Position numbers and translations under genes: made by a program
Assembly: GCA_021785335.1 (NCBI GenBank)
Contig: JAJYFW010000100.1
Span: forward strand, 1-6,815
Reading direction: 5' to 3'
Origin: Pseudomonadota bacterium
GTDB taxonomy: Bacteria > Pseudomonadota > Alphaproteobacteria > Acetobacterales > Acetobacteraceae
Length of the DNA stretch: 6,815 bases
Part shown: piece after piece, positions 5,610 to 6,815 of the stretch
Layout of the letters: the number at the start of each line of letters is the position of its first letter
Position numbering within the stretch: position 1 is the first letter of the stretch
Notes under the pieces: model-generated
Databases searched by the model: none
Seen by the model: only the letters and a program-made list of their open reading frames with translations
What the model was told of the DNA's origin: nothing

Positions 5610-6815
5610 ATGAAGATCACGAGCGAGGAGCAACGCCTGGTCGAAACCGCGCGCCGCGTGCTGCCGGGCGGCAATTTCGGCAACATGGCGAGCGAGATCA
5701 TCATCCGCGAGGGGCGCGGCGGGCGCGTCTGGGACGTGAGCGGCAACGAGTACGTGGACTACCTGCTCGGCTCCGGACCGATGCTGCTCGGCCACGCGCA
5801 CCCGGAGGTGAACGCCGCGGTGGCGCAGCAGCTTGCGCGCGGCTCGACGTTCTTCGTCAACAACGAGCACGGCATCGCGCTCGCGGCCGAGATCGTGGAG
5901 GCGGTGCCGTGCGCGGAGCAGGTGCGCTTCGCCTCCTCCGGCACGGAGGCGGACGCGCTGGCGATGCGGCTCGCCCGCGCGCACCGCAAGCGGCCCAAGA
6001 TCCTGAAGTTCGAGGGCGGCTACCACGGCATGAGCGACTACGCGCTGATGAGCCTGTGGCCGGCGCGCGCCGGCAACTCCGCCCAGCCGGTGGCGGATTC
6101 CGCGGGCATCCCGGAGAGCGTGCGCGGCGAGATGCTGGTCGCCCCGTTCAACGACCTGGAGGCGGCGCGCCAGCTGATCCACGCGCACAGGGACGAGCTC
6201 GCCGGCGTGATCGTGGAGCCGTTGCAGCGGCTGCTGACGCCGCTGCCGGGCTTCCTGCGCGGGCTGCGCGACATCACCGCCGAATACGAGATCCCGCTGA
6301 TCTTCGACGAGGTGGTGACGGGGTTCCGGCTGGCCTGGGGCGGCGCGCAGCGATATTACGATGTCGTTCCGGACATCTGCACGCTGGGCAAGGTCATCGG
6401 CGGCGGCTATCCGCTCTCCGCCGTCGCGGGGCGGGCGGATATCATGGCGCATTTCGACCGCGCGAAGGTGGGGCCGGAGGGGTTCATGCCGGTGATCGGC
6501 ACGCTTTCCGGCAACCCGGTCGCGGCAATCGCGGGGCTGGCCACGCTCGCGGTGCTGAAGCGGCCCGGCGTCTACGAGAAGCTGCACGCGACCGGCAACG
6601 CCATCCGCGCGGGGCTGGAGCGGAGCCTGCGCGATGCCGGCATCCCGGCGGTGATCAAGGGCGAGGCGGTGATGTTCGACGCCCTGTTCACCACCCGCGC
6701 CAGCGTGGACAATTACCGCGAGACGCTGGACGCGGACGCGGGCCTGGCGAAGCGCTTCACGGCGCTGGCGCGCGAGCGCGGCGTGCTCAAGAGCGACGGC
6801 AAGATGTACATCTCC
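5610..6815 (+). CDS. Class III PLP-dependent aminotransferase, glutamate-1-semialdehyde aminomutase-like (C-terminus cut by window edge)
   Basis: The window holds 402 codons of a PLP enzyme; the family is usually about 420-450 residues, so only the last few dozen are missing. Visible fold-type I features are the phosphate-binding SSGTEA (109-114), the cofactor-stacking YHG (138-140), IFDEVVTGFR with D233 for the pyridine nitrogen, LGKVIGGGYP with the Schiff-base lysine K261, and GTLSGNPVA, where the Thr contacts the PLP phosphate. The N-terminal half carries GNEYVDYLLGSGPMLLGHAHP, as in HemL-like enzymes. ATG 5610 follows GGAGGGG (5598-5604) with a 5-nt spacer. Haem synthesis (true HemL) is doubtful: the gene sits behind an amidase in a transport and hydrolase cluster. 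An omega- or beta-amino-acid aminotransferase acting on the amino compound freed by the neighbouring amidases is more likely; that role is inferred from context. Confidence 0.92.
   Translation, partial: MKITSEEQRLVETARRVLPGGNFGNMASEIIIREGRGGRVWDVSGNEYVDYLLGSGPMLLGHAHPEVNAAVAQQLARGSTFFVNNEHGIALAAEIVEAVPCAEQVRFASSGTEADALAMRLARAHRKRPKILKFEGGYHGMSDYALMSLWPARAGNSAQPVADSAGIPESVRGEMLVAPFNDLEAARQLIHAHRDELAGVIVEPLQRLLTPLPGFLRGLRDITAEYEIPLIFDEVVTGFRLAWGGAQRYYDVVPDICTLGKVIGGGYPLSAVAGRADIMAHFDRAKVGPEGFMPVIGTLSGNPVAAIAGLATLAVLKRPGVYEKLHATGNAIRAGLERSLRDAGIPAVIKGEAVMFDALFTTRASVDNYRETLDADAGLAKRFTALARERGVLKSDGKMYIS

Noticed and set aside
5307..6587. Minus-strand open frame of 426 codons opposite the aminotransferase
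   Set aside because: Shadow frame. The plus strand encodes an unbroken aminotransferase with all PLP motifs.

Overview
This 6.8 kb window is GC-rich and densely coding. The high GC, the strong GC bias at third codon positions, and a tripartite tricarboxylate transporter (TTT) periplasmic-binding-protein gene beside catabolic hydrolases fit a soil or plant-associated Alphaproteobacterium such as a Roseomonas-like Acetobacteraceae. A Betaproteobacterium is possible. The taxon is inferred; no marker gene is present.

Layout from left to right. (i) 1-217, minus: the N-terminal part of a small TctB-like membrane protein, cut by the left edge. (ii) 254-1249, minus: a complete TctC/Bug-family solute-binding protein with a signal peptide, upstream of tctB in the same operon; a perfect hairpin and a 12-bp tandem repeat lie between its stop codon and the first tctB membrane segment. 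(iii) 1250-1443: a 194-bp divergent regulatory region with an inverted repeat. (iv) 1444-3078, plus: a gamma-glutamyltransferase-family Ntn-hydrolase that keeps the catalytic core but lacks the usual gamma-glutamyl-recognition residues. (v) 3086-3979, minus: a proline-iminopeptidase-like alpha/beta hydrolase, converging on the previous gene with a 7-nt gap. (vi) 3980-4104: a second divergent promoter region. (vii) 4105-5538, plus: an amidase-signature hydrolase. (viii) 5610-6815, plus: a class III PLP aminotransferase of the glutamate-1-semialdehyde aminomutase-like group, cut by the right edge just short of its C-terminus.

Taken together this looks like an uptake-and-catabolism locus. The binding protein and membrane components would import a small, probably carboxylated, solute. 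Three unrelated amide-bond hydrolases (Ntn, alpha/beta and amidase-signature folds) could open amide or peptide-like bonds, and the aminotransferase could remove the released amino group. The substrate cannot be read from the sequence. No mobile element, CRISPR array, tRNA or rRNA was seen. No stretch longer than 300 bases lacks a gene. Nothing points to a wholly new class of system; the most distinctive points are the altered GGT active site with its unusual neighbours, and the hairpin after the binding-protein gene.
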